A program made the translations under genes and the position numbers. The notes under the pieces are model-generated. The model ran no database searches. It saw nothing but the letters and a program-made list of their open reading frames with translations, and had not been told where the DNA came from. This document shows, piece by piece, positions 31,101-43,412 of a stretch of 64,000 nt of DNA (positions within the stretch are counted from its first letter, which is position 1; each line of letters starts with the position of its first letter). The stretch is from Mycogone perniciosa (lineage: Eukaryota; Ascomycota; Sordariomycetes; Hypocreales; Hypocreaceae), in NCBI GenBank assembly GCA_025331125.1, contig JAOALB010000148.1:62001-126000 (forward strand), written 5' to 3'.

Positions 31101-34100
31101 GGGTAGCCACTGAGCCGTTCCGACAATTTGGCCCATTGCTCTGTGAAGATGAATGGAACAGAGTCCTAAAATGTTCAGGTTTCACCGGAATTAGCATAGT
31201 GTTGCGAGACAACACTAACAGCGACGCACACTTGACCAGTCTCATTATCTCCACGGCTCGCAACAGAGATGCCCAGATCAATAATTCTACTTCATTACCG
31301 GTATTCGTTATTGGCACGTCCCCGGAAACGATCGAGGATCCATCCTCCCAACTCATGACAGCGCGAGGGGGGAGGTTTGGACTGGACAGGTGCCAGGCCG
31401 TAAAGCACTGCAAGCTCGGTGATCTGAATCTGGGTGATTCTACTTGCATTGTGCTAGTTGACGGACATAACCCATTCCTCCTAAGGATGTCGGAGGCTGG
31501 ATTTGCCAATACCATGCATCTGCTGAAAACGTGTCAACGTATCCTCTGGGTGACAAAGGGCACAGAAAACCCTACTTTTGTCATGTGCAAAGTCTGCTAC
31601 GGACAACGAGGTGGGAGCGCGATTCTTTCAACGTAAACATCGTAACTCTAGACATCGATACAGAAGGCAAGACGTCAGCGTGGCCTGAGCACTACACAGA
31701 CATCATGAAAGTGTTTAGACACCACTTCTTGAGCCACGTCCATGGAAAGGGCGCCGAGTATGAGTCGCGGCGGGGCATCTGGTACACGAACCGTCTGTAC
31801 GAAAATGAACCAGCCAGTTCCTTCCTCTCCGGTTTACAGGATGATCAACCTGAGTCTGTAATGCAGACGTATGGACAAGAGTCTCACCAGCCGTTGAAGT
31901 TGTATTCAGCAACGCCAGGAAACCTGGATAGTCTGCAGTTTATAGATGACCCAATTGCCCCAGAGCTATTGAATGATGGGGAAGTAGAGGTCGATATCAA
32001 GGCTGCTGGAGTCAACTTCAGGGATATCATGGTTGCAATGGGTGATATACCTCACGACTGCTATGGTAACGAGGGAGCAGGCATCGTGAAGTCGGTTGGC
32101 TCCAACGTCCGCAGGATAAAACCTGAAGATCGCGTCATGGCTATCGCTGGTATGAACAGGACGGGATGCATGCAGAAGTTGTGCCGAGTGGCGCAGGAAT
32201 TCGTAGTGAAGATCCCAAACGACGTCTTCTTTAAGACGGCAGCCTGCATACCGTCGAACTTTGTGACGGTTTTGTACTGTTTGCATGAGGTGGCAAGACT
32301 ATCCAGGGGGGAGTCAATTTTGATTCATGCGGGCGCCTGAGGTATTGGGCAGGTCGCCATCCAGTTGGTGAACAAGATAGGGGCTGAGGTCTTTGCAACT
32401 GTCTCCACGGAGGAGAAGAAACAGCTACTGATAGACGAATATGGGGTACGAGGGAGCCACATCTTCGACAGTCGAAACACTAGCTTCGCAGACGGCATCC
32501 AAAGGGCCACCTCCAACCGAGGAGTGGATATGATCTTAAACTCGCTGACCGGAGAGGGACTCCGACGTTCGTGGGATTGCATCGCTCCAATGGGTCGGTT
32601 CATCGAGCTGGGCAAGGTTGACTTTGCAAGGAACGGGCGGCTGCATATGCGGCCATTCGCTCGAAATGCCACCTACTCAGGTGTCGATTTGACTATATTG
32701 GGAAACTTGAGACCTGCCTATGTAGGGCAATTGATGCGAGAGGCCCTAGAACTGGTGGTTGATGGCGAGATGAAGATACCAATGCCACTCACCGAGTTCA
32801 GCTTTGCCAACGTTAAGACTGCGTTCCTGAAGCTGCAGGCCGGAAATGCTATTGGTAAGATTGTCCTTGTGCCCAAGGAGGACGACCCAGTTTTGGTAAG
32901 TTTGTTCTCTCCTGAAATGACTTGCGGACGATACTAACCCCGACTGCTCCGTCAGGTCCGATCACCTCCCCCAGTCCCATATCGCTTTGAAGAAAACGCG
33001 ACCTATGTTCTTGCCGGCGGTTTTGGTGGTATCGGGCGGCTCATAGCGACGTGGATGGTTTCTCGCGGTGCCAAAAATCTGATGATCCTCTCGCGCTCAG
33101 GGGCTTGGAGCAAGGAAGCACGACAGCTGGTCAGCAACCTCGAGAGCCAGGGATGCCGGATCGTTGCCACAGCCTGCGATGTTGCCGACAAATACAAGGT
33201 CCTAGAAATCTTGGAAAGCAAAAGCTGCAAAGAACTCCCACCAATAAAGGGCTGCCTGCAAGCGGTGATGTACTTGAAGGTATGTAATCCCCCCTTGCAC
33301 AGTTTTCCCGTTGTTACTGGCAGCAACTAACTCAGATGGTTTTGCAGGATGTGAGTCTAAGCAATATGAGCTTCGATGATTTCACAGACGCTGTCCGGCC
33401 GAAGGTTCAAGGCACCTGGAATCTCCACAATCTCCTACCCAAGGATCTAGACTTCTTCATCATGCTATCATCCATTGCTGGCATTGCTGGCAACCGTGGC
33501 CAGGCCAACTACGCCGCTGGCAACACGTATCAGGACGAGCTGGCACGTTTTCGGGTTAGACAGGGCTTGAGAGCAACCGCAATTGATTTGAGTACTGTTT
33601 CTTCGGTCGGTTATGTGGCCGAAAATTGGGACGAACTAAAACAGTCATCTATACGCGGTCTAGCCGTGAGGGACATGAGTGAGGACGCGATACTCGCCCT
33701 GATTGAGTTTTATGTCAATCCGCAGAACATATCCGCTGATGAGTTGAGGAAGAGTCTCGACGAGGGCCTTCATCAGACCGTTGTTGGCTTATGTACCGCC
33801 GCAGATCTCCATGAGCAGGGTAGAGAGATGCCCACATATATGAAGGATCCCCTATGGGCCCGTCTCCGCGTCTTGGGTCCGATTCAGGCTTCGCACGGGG
33901 CTACTGACGGCTCAGATGTCCAACAGAGTCGCCTTTGGGCGTCTTATCTTGGTTCAGCACCAGATTTTGAGGCAGTCATCAAGATTGTGGTCGATGCCAT
34001 TCGAAGCAAGGTATCTTCCATGAGTGCAATCCCGGCGGAAGAAATCCCTATTGGAATGGCCCTCAGTTCCCTTGGGATCGATTCTCTCGTAGGGCTAGAG

Positions 34101-34241
34101 TTGCGTTTTTGGCTAGAGAGGCACTTAGGTGCCAATATTCCTGTTCTAGAGCTCATGGGAGGCATGTCTATCGAAACCCTAGCTTCGCGCGTCGCTCGCA
34201 TTAGCAGATTTGTGAAGCAAGGGGAGAAGGTTGAAGGGTAA
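28200..34241 (+). pseudogene. relic of a highly reducing type I polyketide synthase
   Basis: The domain order of a reducing PKS survives in pieces. The KS lacks its first half, including the active-site Cys region; what remains runs from LSYTFDKRANGYSRGEG through EAHGTGTAKGD and KAALGHTEGAAG. After a 90-nt intron (29506-29595) the AT has GHSSGEIAAAYAAGKL but stops at TAG (30117-30119), before its C-terminus. The DH is absent: the next frame starts directly in the DH-cMT linker. The cMT follows (LEVGAGTGGTT), with a frameshift near 31580 after it. The ER (HAGA...GIGQVAIQL) is cut by TGA at 32338-32340. The KR (YVLAGGFGGIG; QANYAAGNTY) is split by two introns (32896-32955, 33280-33347). A terminal ACP (LGIDSLVGLEL) ends at 34241. 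The large deletion, frameshift and stops mean it cannot make a working synthase. No tailoring cluster is adjacent. Confidence 0.9.
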
Positions 34242-34834
34242 GTTTATGAAGTGGGCTGTGTTGGGCGCAAGGTATGGAGTCTGGGAGGTATTGGGAGGGG
34301 ATGAAAAGATATTGGTTTTCTACTTTTATTTTCGATCTGGACACGTATGGGCGTCTCAGTCGAAAGGGTGACATACTTTGTTATGCATAGTTGGTGACTT
34401 GCTTCAGAAGAACAGAAATCTCCGTCACCATTCTTCTCGTTATGACCGATACCACGTGAGAGTTGGGTCTAAGCGGTGACATGCCGACTTTTGCTTGATA
34501 TGAACAAGTCGACAAACCGATCAAGTCTGTGTCGACTTTTGGAAAGGAGATGGATGAGTTGGAGGTGAAGAAGTCAGCTTCATAGGTATCGATACACAAA
34601 ATAATATCGCTCCATATATGTGTCAGTCACACGATAATAAAAACCTGACATGATAGCATGGTCCCTGCGGCCGCAATAAAGCAGTTCACTCTGTCCTTGA
34701 AGGAAGTACATCCCTCCTAATACGGAGATACATTACCACTGAAGACAAATACAGACAAAGCAGACATAATGACTGGCACCTCATATCAAAACCCGGGGCC
34801 ATGATGCATCTTGCTCTTGGCTGTCATCCGTCTG
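34242..34834. other. intergenic between PKS relic and kinase-like relic
   Basis: No gene is seen. A 72-codon minus frame (34381-34599) lacks motifs. Confidence 0.5.
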
Positions 34835-36290
34835 TTAATAGAATAACGTCTCCGCCCTCCAGATATCTTCCGAAGATTTTTGACCAGATTGACTTGGCCG
34901 ACCTCGCCTTTCAGGATTGCCATTTGTCTTTTCGACGTCCGTAGTATACTTCGTCCATAATCGCTTGTTTGACGCCACCTGCGTCGGCGGATATCTAAGC
35001 GACTTGAGCAGGAGGGATCGTTCAAAGTCGATCATGACACTGCGCGCCTCGGCATTGAACATGTTTTCCACTCGCACATCGTTATGCACGACTCCGTCTC
35101 GATGCACGGCTCGCAGTGACTGGATGGCCTGATCACCAACTAATCCCATCATCTCCCCTGACTTCTCAGCCTCCGCCATGCTGCGCCCACGAGAGAAACA
35201 TCATATATACTACATAAACCTGATGGCTGTAATAATAAATCTTCATCGATCGCAGGTCGATGGCTCCCAGGAATACCGGCACATGAACCCCTTGGATCCG
35301 CTTTAAACGTTTGTATACCGCAGCTTCGTGCTCAAGGTCTTGGATGAGGATACGAACCGTGGCCTTGCTGACGAAAGTGTAGCCATGCGCAAACAGTGTC
35401 ACCTGAAAAAGCACTCCTCGTGCCCCTCCATTTCCCAACAGTGTTATTCCGTCATGAGTGACGCTTCCAGTTGCTTCCAGAGCAAGCCCAGCCACTCTTC
35501 ATGGCTGACAGGATGACGTGCAGGATCTCGCGTACAGCCCTTGCGGTGCATGCCGCCGTTTGTGCTGGTCCTCCTGGTCCTGCTGGCCCCCGCGCCGCCT
35601 CTGCGTCAGAAGTCGCTGGCTCCTTCGAGGACTCTGTCCCTCGTGTCGACTAGATGGTGTTGGCGTATCCGGTGGCCTGATCTCCAAACCATCTGACGGG
35701 TCCGACTGGTCCTTTCTCAACAACTTTGGATCGGCAGGATCTTTCGTGGATACGCGTTTCCTCCGGTGATAGATGTACGGATATCGGTTGACGTCCTTGT
35801 ACGCGGTCGGCTGGTAACACGACAAGCTTTCTAAGGCGGCTAATCTTTCACTTGCTGGGATAGAAGACCACGTGCTTTGTAAGTCTTCGGCCCACGTCTT
35901 CAAGCGTTCGGTGACTTTCCTACGTTCCTCCTGCCCATGACCCCGTCGCTCTCCGGGCGAGCCGACAGCCATGAGAGTAAAAGCCAGATATTGACCGACA
36001 GCCGTACATATCTGGGAGTGATCCGGATGGGCCTCCACCTCACATCCAGACTCCACCTGGTGATAGTACAGAGTCTCGGGTTCGGCCCAGTCCACCTTGA
36101 GAAACATAACCGCCTCACCAGTGGTCATCAGACCATACTCGAGGCCGCTCTCAATCATGTAGTGGTAGGCCTGCGTGATCGCGGACGCCGTGAGCCTTTC
36201 CGGGTCCTCAACGCTGTTGTGCAGAAAATATTCGAGCGTCCCCTCGTCTCCTATCAGCTGCCCAGAGAGTCTATTTCCTAGGCCGGCAAG
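34835..36290 (-). pseudogene. broken fungal kinase-like protein (expanded accessory family)
   Basis: The 5' part (from about 36290) encodes the N-terminal domain with LSGQLIGDEGTLEYFLHNSV and AYHYMIESGLEYGLMTTGEA, then a basic, Arg/Gln-rich linker. TGA at 35499-35501 interrupts the frame. In the same frame the kinase-like core follows with HEAAVYKRLKRIQGVHVPVF and VYMMFLSW. A frameshift near 35180 leads to the catalytic-loop region AIQSLRAVHRDGVVHNDVR and VMIDFERSLL. The H-x-D loop and D-F-E (in place of DFG) are as in other members. The usual segment between linker and core is also shortened. The family is large in Eurotiales, with unknown substrates. The upstream end is fused to transposase sequence (see 36285-37100), so the true 5' end is lost. 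Stop plus frameshift: pseudogene. Confidence 0.75.
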
Positions 36291-37100
36291 AAATGAGGGA
36301 AAATATGATTCTCGAAGCATTTCCACATGAATTCCTCAGTCGTGTGGTTGCCATGGCCATTAACAATTAGCAACCGGGCATCTGGTGGGTCTGTTGGCGC
36401 TATTTCTGGAATAAATACCCGCTCTAGCTACTCAAGGGCTATCTCATTGCTGTTCCAGCCATTCTTAGGGGTTGTAAAGAGCCAGGGATAGTCGAATTCC
36501 CGTTTGAACTATTGTTGTTGGACTGACCCCCCTTTGAAGATCACGACTAGGGTCAAGGCCCGTGGCGGCGACTCAGCAGCTCCAGGGCTTCCAAGACACT
36601 CAATTATCGTAGCCCAGGTCCTGGTTTGGCTGCCCTTAATGTATACTCTCTTGGGATTAACCTCTGATGCTCCCACAATAAGCCCATTGATGCCAATTCC
36701 TTCCATAATGCTAGTCTCGTCTGTATTGTAGATATTGGCGGGCTCGATCTAGTCATCGGTGTCATAGAGGTCAAACCAGCTATTAATTACCTCGCGGCTG
36801 GCCCCGTTAATCATATCCCTTTGAATTAGTGCCCTTTTCGTAGTCTTACATCAGGTTGCGGCGGAAAAACTCGTCTGTCTAATGCACGCCGAGCTCTTGC
36901 GTGTCCCCTCTGCGAAGTAGTACCTGTGTTGTAATATATCGGACTTGTTGGTGTGTAGGACAGTAGCCTAGGCTTTCCTGAGACATTATCCATCTTACAA
37001 TACGGCTCTCTTTATCTGCGGAGAGTCGTTATTGCGAGTGATGTGCATTAATTCGACTCCGAGCGCCAAGTGCTCGGCCTCAAAGAGTAGACTCTGGTAT
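36285..37100 (-). mobile_element. relic of a pogo/Fot1-type DDE transposase
   Basis: Read on the minus strand, the remnant begins near 37000 with CENP-B-HTH-like QESLGYCPTHQQVRYITTQ. After a frame change come KRALIQRDMINGASREVIN and WFDLYDTDD. Then the DDE_1 catalytic part follows: IYNTDETSIMEGIGINGL (first Asp), VYIKGSQTRTWATIIEC, LVVIFKGGSVQQQ and LLIVNGHGNHTTEEFMW. The last has NG(H)GN where active copies have DGHGSH-like, so the second Asp is lost. In-frame TAGs lie at 36749-36751, 36509-36511 and 36428-36430; at the last two Trp is expected (QQQWF, EWLE). The sequence runs to FPHFLPA at about 36287 and passes directly into the kinase-like relic. No terminal repeats were found. Confidence 0.75.
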
Positions 37101-37433
37101 ACCTCATTTAAAAGCTGGTTTACGCATTTATAATCCACTTGAGTTATGGTTGATGGCAGCCTGAATATCGGATTCGAAATATACAGGCATCTTGCATATA
37201 AAGGTGGAATCGCATGTTTAATTGAAGATTTGGTGAGACTGGATATAGTATTATGATATAGAAATCAAGATGCGTGGGATCCACCTATGCGCGGATACCC
37301 CGTGCCCCGCCTTAGATCTCCCATTGGAATAATTAGATAGCTGACAGAGGATTAGGAGCTTTACTATTTTACTATAGTGCTGTAAATACTAACTATTATG
37401 GTAATGAAAGCCCTCTATGATAATGGGAGTTAT
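37101..37433. other. intergenic
   Basis: No gene recognised. It may contain further, unrecognisable transposon sequence. Confidence 0.4.
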
Positions 37434-37850
37434 TTATGGTAATGAGAGTAATAGCTCTATGTATGTTTTGGAGTCTCTGTTTATCCCTAATAAGCAGGCA
37501 TGTACTATGACTTGCACACACGTGAAACCCTTCATCTTGACTTTGATGCAGTCTTCAATGTCAGTTTCATAGTAGTAATCAATTAGAGGAAATGAGCATA
37601 ACAATTTGGGTATATCAGAATTTATGCAAGTTTGCAACTATATTATAAGTAGTTGTGACGGTATAGCTGCTTCAAGTTCAGGAAGGAGACGTAACCAATC
37701 ACAATATATAGCGTTGAGCAACACAAAATCTTTGGGTATGAAGGCGCCGGATTTGTGCAGCTCTGCCCAGATCCGTGCGGATGATTGCCTAAACGCAGCA
37801 GCGGCTAGTATAGTAAAGATATAAAAGGAGATAATCGCATCTTGGGAGAC
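37434..37850 (-). pseudogene. unidentified decayed coding frame, one internal TAG
   Basis: A minus-strand frame of about 138 codons reads protein-like: AIISFYIFTILAAAAFRQSS, then ARIWAELHKSGAFIPKDFVL and YCDWLRLLPELEAAIPSQ. TAG at 37638-37640 follows, then KLLCSFPLIDYYYETDIEDC and VIVHACLLGINRDSKTYIEL, ending in TAA at 37434-37436. The single TAG could be a former Trp or Gln codon. I do not recognise the family and no start codon is evident. It is probably the remnant of an accessory gene. Confidence 0.4.
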
Positions 37851-40800
37851 AGGTTAATTCGATCAAGACAGAAGTTACATGTTGGTTGTCGTAGGGAGTT
37901 GCCGGAAACCCAAGCTGAGTCAACGATGCCAGTGGCCACAGCTAAGAGTGAAGGGCTGGGGTGGTGCATTTAAATGAAACTTTCAAAGAATAAGACGGCC
38001 AATTCTATATGTTACAGATAATTATGGGACTTGAGTCTCCAGACAGAATAGAGGGTGGTTGGTGTTTGATGAGCGTCTGTTGGATTCCACCAACTGGAAG
38101 CTTGAGACTTGAGACTGACGACGTAGGCATCGTCCACGTATTAATGCCGTTAACGAAGCTGAGACAATAAAAATAAATAGACGATATCCAAGTTATCCAA
38201 GACTTGACTATTGTTCAGGAGCGAAATATTCTTAGGGGGTAGCCGATGAAAATGTGGTGTTGTCTGGCAATGTTGGTCTCTGTGAGGGTCCTTAACCTAT
38301 GAAAGGGGTACGTAAAGGGATCGAAATTAATCAATCACCTCTAGAAATTTCCCCCGAAGTGTGGACTTATTTGAGGCAACCAACACCAAGAAAAATGCAA
38401 TCATATCACGATTTGGAACTCAAGGGCATCAACATCATGTCCAATATCCCAACAGCTGCGGTAAACTGCTTACCTCAGAACTCAGGGTGCACGCCTTTGT
38501 CTGGGAATAATTTCATCAGGCCAGACGTCCTACAGAGTACTTTCACACAGAAAGTTCTGTTTAAAATCCTCACACGGTTGGATAGCATAAGTTTTTGTCT
38601 CGTTCATTTCGACCTGTCGTAAGGGTTGCGAGCTGGCCAATATGGTCAGAATGGCTCTAACATCCTTGAAGAACTGTTTTCATGCAGTTTTGCATTTGGG
38701 CTTTGCTATTTTGCCAGCATTTGAATGCCACCTGCCACTTCAAGAAACTTGTATTCTATGATTTTGAGAAGCTCAGTGTGAGTGCTAAACCAGGTAGTTT
38801 CAACAGTCACTCAGATTCATTCAGAAAGGGTACTTGTGGTTGATTTTGGACCCGTGAGTACCTACTCGTCGCCCTGCAGCAATGTTGCTTCGTCGAACTC
38901 ATTCACCATGAGTGATAGCGCTTGAATCAGATGCGACGCCCACCTTAATTTTTTGGAGTAATTTGATTCCTTGTGGGATATATAGTCCACGCTTCTCCTC
39001 TGGGGCGTTTTGAGAGACCCGAAAGTGTCTGGTTCGACATCTCGGGGGCTCGTTGTTGGCTTGCATCAAGTTGTCAACTGTCGCCGCTTGCACCCCATTC
39101 AGTCCAGCAAGGTTCCCTGGTTGTTAACAGATAGTTGAAGTTCTTGCCAGTTCATTCAACATATTTTCCCATACGTTCAGCCGTAATATCTCCCCCCTCC
39201 GTGTTTATGCAGGCAATTTGCCATTTCTCTGATATTGCCATAGCACTGATGGCCTGCGCTAAAGAAACTGACGAACAGGGCAACTTCGAAACAACCCAGT
39301 CACCATGTTTGGTCAAGGTGACGACACAGCAAAGAAAGGGATGGCTGCGAAACCCGATATCCCAGCATACGACGCACCTCAACGCGTGCACATCTACAAT
39401 CTACAATATTGACCCCGATAAGAGGCGACTCGACTGACGGAGATCATTGAAGCACGCGACATCTGGTGAGCCAGGAGAATCCCCAATAGAAGAGGATGAT
39501 TGATCCGTTGATAACTAGAGTTGGCTTCTATTGACTATGCCTGGTCAGCCGTCGCGGGTGTTTGGGTGCAGACGTGGCCGTCATGCAGCCTGGACACTCT
39601 TATCCCACTGGAGGCTACAGAAAACTTGCTTTAAATCACTAACTTTAATAATAAGTCCAGATACACAGTCTCTAAAAGTATCCAATGCGTTCCACTAGAG
39701 AATACAAACATATTTTAAGCTTATCAAAGAAAGTCAATGACCTCGTGGTGATGTCCAACGAAAGGAAGGAAGCCGTTGAAGCTGACCAATGAAGAAGCAT
39801 AGACAAGCAGGCGTCTGGGCGCCCTTCCATCGGAAGGGCCAGAGCAAATTACATGTAGTGAATGACCCGTTGTTGTGTTTATGGTCACATACTCCCACTC
39901 AAAGCCGACTTGACCTTGGCCAAAAAAATGACGTGTCGGCAGAAGTCCGAGGAGTAAGTACACATCATATCATGCATCCATATTAGACCGGGCTGAGTCG
40001 ACGCCGTCTGAATTGAGCCATCGGAAACCATCCCCGGCCGGGAAAGTAGCGCTTCTACCATGCCCTTGCACGCCTCATAGGGATGATACAGGATGTGCTA
40101 TTGTATAGAGTACCATGCTATAAGTTGACGAGGTTCAAGGATTGTAGACTTGTCAATCTGGAACACCCGGGCCTGAGTGGCACCTGCTCACGTTGTGGCA
40201 CATTATGACAGGTCAATCTCAGTTTGAACATACGAAGTATTCACGACTCAGTGACAAAAGCTACCACCCATGCAGGAAACTCTCTTAGTTTCTTTCATCA
40301 TCTGTCTTCGGACATTACTGAAATGGGTTCGGCCCCCAATGTCCGGAGTACTGCCTCCCTGTCGTCTCAATGAAGAGTCACCAATAAAGACAACCACGAT
40401 GTGCCAGACCAGACACTCTGCACCAGTAAACGCCGCCAGCATCACATCACCACAGCACATGGCACTCGGAAACCAAATGCCTAGCGGTAGCCACTGTCGA
40501 TCCAGCCCAGCCAGGTCCATCATTCTCGATCCCTCTTCTCTTGGGTTGGTATCTAATCCTCTTCACATGAGCCAAGAACTCGAACGGCATAAAGGGCCCC
40601 CAAAACAAATCGGAGCTAGTACTGCTACTTCGTACAAACGCTCATACATTTTACTAGTATTAGTAACAGACCAGGTGAACTAGCTAGGCCATGGCTGCGA
40701 ACCGCACAGCGGCACGCGCACCAGCCATCGGCCCCAGCGCCAACGGCTGCCCAACGTTCACCACCCTTGTGACGGCCCCCGAAGGTATTATGAGTAGATA

Positions 40801-43412
40801 GCCACCCGCTTGGCATTACTCGTATGTACTTGGTACGGCCATTTTGCGTGAGTACCTATACTCCATACTCCATGCACCTATATCAGAAGACGCAACCGAA
40901 ATGGCTCTATCCGGCCCCTCAGATCTGCATATTGCAGCATGAGACTAGCAGTCGGTGAGGAGACAGCCCGGCTAAGTCGGCTTCATCATTTGTAACGGTG
41001 CCAGCATTTTGTGAACAATTCCTGACGATTCGGGTCATGAGCGCATCACGAGAGGCATTTCATTATGTACGTTACAGCGTCATGAGGCAAGGCCGTAGAG
41101 TAGTAGTATAATGATGAAGGAGGCTGAAAACTCAGCCGAGACATACATACGGCCATACGGACGACAGACTACTTCGTAGAGAACCGGAAATGCTTCTTTC
41201 ACACATCCCGCCTTGTTGGTTCGGCCGTGCGGGCGTTTCAGCTTCAATAGCCTCGCACAGCAAGCATGGAACGTTTCAGGCCACCTCCAATAACGAGACC
41301 TCAATAAGCAAATGGGACAAGCCTGAAAATTAGATCCCCTACTCCATCCATCCATATAGACAACTGAAGCTCTGCTTCATGGTAAACCCCCCTAGCAAAA
41401 ATGCAAACGCCATCCTTTCTCGCCAAGCCGGCACGTCTGCCGCCGAGTCCGATCTCAAGAAACGATGCCGAGTGATTATGCATCACAATGGAGCCCACCA
41501 CTCCTCTCCTCGGCAGAAAAGAAAGCCCCCCATATTTTTTCCCTTTCGTTTCTGCAGAGCTGCGATGTGGCTGAATGGGAGTGGATATGCGACGTTTGGA
41601 AAATTGGGGGGCCCCATTGTAATATGAACGAGCGAACGAATTAACAATACGGAGTAATAATACTTCGTATGCGCGTTTCAATCAGACTGGCCTGAAGAGG
41701 GGGAGTTCTGAAAATTACGGGATAAGAGTCCAGAACTGGTATTGCTCCTCCGTTTTTGGCCGCAAAGAAACTCCACCATGGTCATGCAGGAGAAACCAAA
41801 AGGGTCAATCCAGAACTGTTCTCCACCAGCATGTATGCATGCGGTAATTACTACCGCTCTATTATTATTCTTCTTCTTCTTCACATTGGCCATGCTTTGT
41901 ACATAATACTACTCGTACCTACTCCGTACTTCGTACATGATATGGGTGTCCACTCCGTGTTGGGCGCATGTTCGCCTCACTTGATGATTAGCAACTATTT
42001 CTGTGACAACTATTCTATATCCGAGAGTATACGGAGTACATAAACGAACAGCTGTGTCTCCGCGGACTTTCGTGGTTCATGGGTCCGTCATGCAATCCAT
42101 ATATCCTCCGTATTATGGCCGCTCCTCGGAGAATTACCAGAACCGCCAGCACGACGAAGTTACCACATCCCTCTAAATATAGACACACGCAATATCGACT
42201 ATTATTATTACACGTCATTCTCGCTCCCTGATAACAGCTCTCTCCATCTCCATTCGTTCCTTTTTACGCGCCTGTGCACATCACTCGCATTCATCACACT
42301 CCTCCATGCACGTACCCGTACCTCAACACCATCTCAATAAACATAACACTACATGATATAGAGTAGTAACAGCAAGTATACCGCCTCACGCGCCTGTCCG
42401 CTTTCCCGGCGCACACGTGAGGAGGCTATGCATAAGCGTTTCCTGTCTGTCTCGGATGTCGTGCCTAGCAGATCAACCTGGAAACGATACCTGGCTCGCT
42501 GACTGGCTGGCTGGCTGAAGCGATTGCGAGCCCCTTTCAGCAACGTATGCAGTGGCCAATACTTCACGCCCTTCCGTCGCATCCCGGCATTATGGGGTGG
42601 CTCCGTGTTAGCTTACTAGTACCACTACTGCTACCACACATGAACGATCCAACAGCACAATCATGTACTACTACTACTAACATTGTAACAGTCACTTGGA
42701 TGCCAAGGGCCAAGAATGCCAACTTCAAGTACATCGTCATCGATACTGACGGTCTATTAAGTATTTGTGTCTCATCCCGTAGACAACACTGTATCTGTAC
42801 TCTTGCTGCGTGTCTGCAGACAAATCTTAACTCTCCCACGCTGAATTATGCACATCCGTCCATCCAGAAAAATAGCCACCCAGACATCCACTCTAATAAA
42901 ACCCCGGTAAGCTTTTTGACATCACACCTTCCCAATCACACAAATGAAATCCGGCATGGACATCCTCCATGCAATACATGCACCTCCTCCAGCAACCAGC
43001 CTTTCCAGTCAAGACCATCATGACACTTGCGTGGCTTCATCTCTCATCCCGCATATGCTGAACCAACAAAGGAGAAAAAGAGGCTGTCGAGCCTCCTATA
43101 TAGAGCAAATGTCTTGTAGACAAGACACTAGTAGGAAAGAAATTCAAGCCAGTACAACGCCGGTGAGACCGACCCTCCCTACTGGGGTCACCACTCGCCT
43201 TTCAACGCCATCACGGCCATCGTCCGCCGTGCTGATATAAGCCCATAAAAAGCACCATGCAAGTAATAGTAGTAAAAGGAAATAATAATCGACAACGGGA
43301 TCTGGTAAGGAAATATGGAGAATCGAATATCAGGGTGTGTCCTGTTCGTCTTACCAATGTATACACACATCTAAGGTGGTACATGGTCTTCAACTGTTCG
43401 CAAATGAATCGT
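37851..43412. other. 5.6 kb gene-poor region
   Basis: No intact gene is recognised. Weak protein-like minus frames occur at 38899-39130 and 39152-39391, possibly fragments of one decayed gene in different frames. The last part should hold the 3' UTR of the kinase that ends at 43413. Words of the TACGGAGTA/TACTTCGTA type recur at about 40626, 41168, 41649-41667, 41920-41937 and 42030. Confidence 0.5.

Noticed and set aside
28200..34241. Functional PKS gene
   Set aside because: The KS active site and the DH are missing, and there are two nonsense codons and a frameshift; introns cannot account for these.
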